From NCBI GenBank assembly GCA_002423615.1, contig DIKO01000097.1, forward strand, positions 1 to 43,892: a stretch of 43,892 nucleotides of DNA, written 5' to 3'. The notes below the pieces were generated by a model. The model was not told the DNA's origin. It worked only from the letters and a program-made list of their open reading frames with translations, and ran no database searches. This DNA is from Desulfobacteraceae bacterium UBA5616 (GTDB lineage Bacteria > Desulfobacterota > Desulfobacteria > Desulfobacterales > UBA5616). A program made the position numbers and the translations under genes. Below, in pieces: positions 43,823-43,892 of this stretch (its first letter is position 1; each line of letters begins with the position of its first letter).

Positions 43823-43892
43823 CCGATAACAAAATCAAGAATTTCCCCTGAATCCTTGGTATATATATCCCTATGGCCGCAAACAACGGTTG

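Noticed and set aside
1..43892. tRNA or rRNA genes, CRISPR, insertion sequences, prophage or toxin-antitoxin genes
   Set aside because: None seen. Gaps are short and mostly promoters or terminators; no transposase, integrase or repeat array was found.

Overview
The window looks like a chromosomal segment of a strictly anaerobic, probably sulfate-reducing bacterium of the Desulfobacterota (Desulfobacteria-like). This is inferred from four things seen together: the siroheme-dependent heme genes ahbC-hemB-ahbD, a six-gene Rnf complex in the order rnfCDGEAB, a pyrophosphate-type phosphofructokinase, and family III CoA-transferases. There are no tRNA or rRNA genes, CRISPR arrays, insertion sequences or prophage genes. 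It is mostly core genome with several unusual proteins.

Layout. 38-2498 (minus): two adjacent family III CoA-transferases, one with the catalytic Asp and one with Asn in its place. 2944-7986 (plus): an atypical ClpX-like ATPase whose stop overlaps the start of ahbC, then hemB and ahbD, which together make heme from siroheme. 7983-11150 (minus): a long PPi-dependent phosphofructokinase and an SBF-like transporter. 11412-16675 (plus): a possible 14-codon leader peptide coupled to smc, then ftsY and an HU protein. 16726-29840 (minus): a long housekeeping run read as methyltransferase, mfd, SurA-like chaperone, recO, GHMP kinase, glyQ, glyS, a small PC4-like protein, ligA and acylphosphatase. 29970-35450 (minus): a 1,393-residue PPDK-like dikinase without the pyruvate/PEP barrel, followed by an enlarged GAPDH. 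35678-41054 (minus): the rnf operon behind a consensus promoter. 41341-43806: a tandem universal stress protein, an Lrp/AsnC regulator on the opposite strand, and panB.

How the genes work together. Rnf couples ferredoxin and NAD redox to an ion gradient. The PPi-type PFK, the dikinase-like protein and the GAPDH suggest PPi- or PEP-linked central carbon metabolism. AhbC, HemB and AhbD supply heme for cytochromes. The most unusual items are the barrel-less dikinase with about 895 N-terminal residues of unknown function, the ClpX-like unfoldase coupled to heme synthesis, the Asp/Asn CoA-transferase pair, and the leader peptide and hairpin in front of smc. All functional calls come from reading motifs and gene order; no database search was run.
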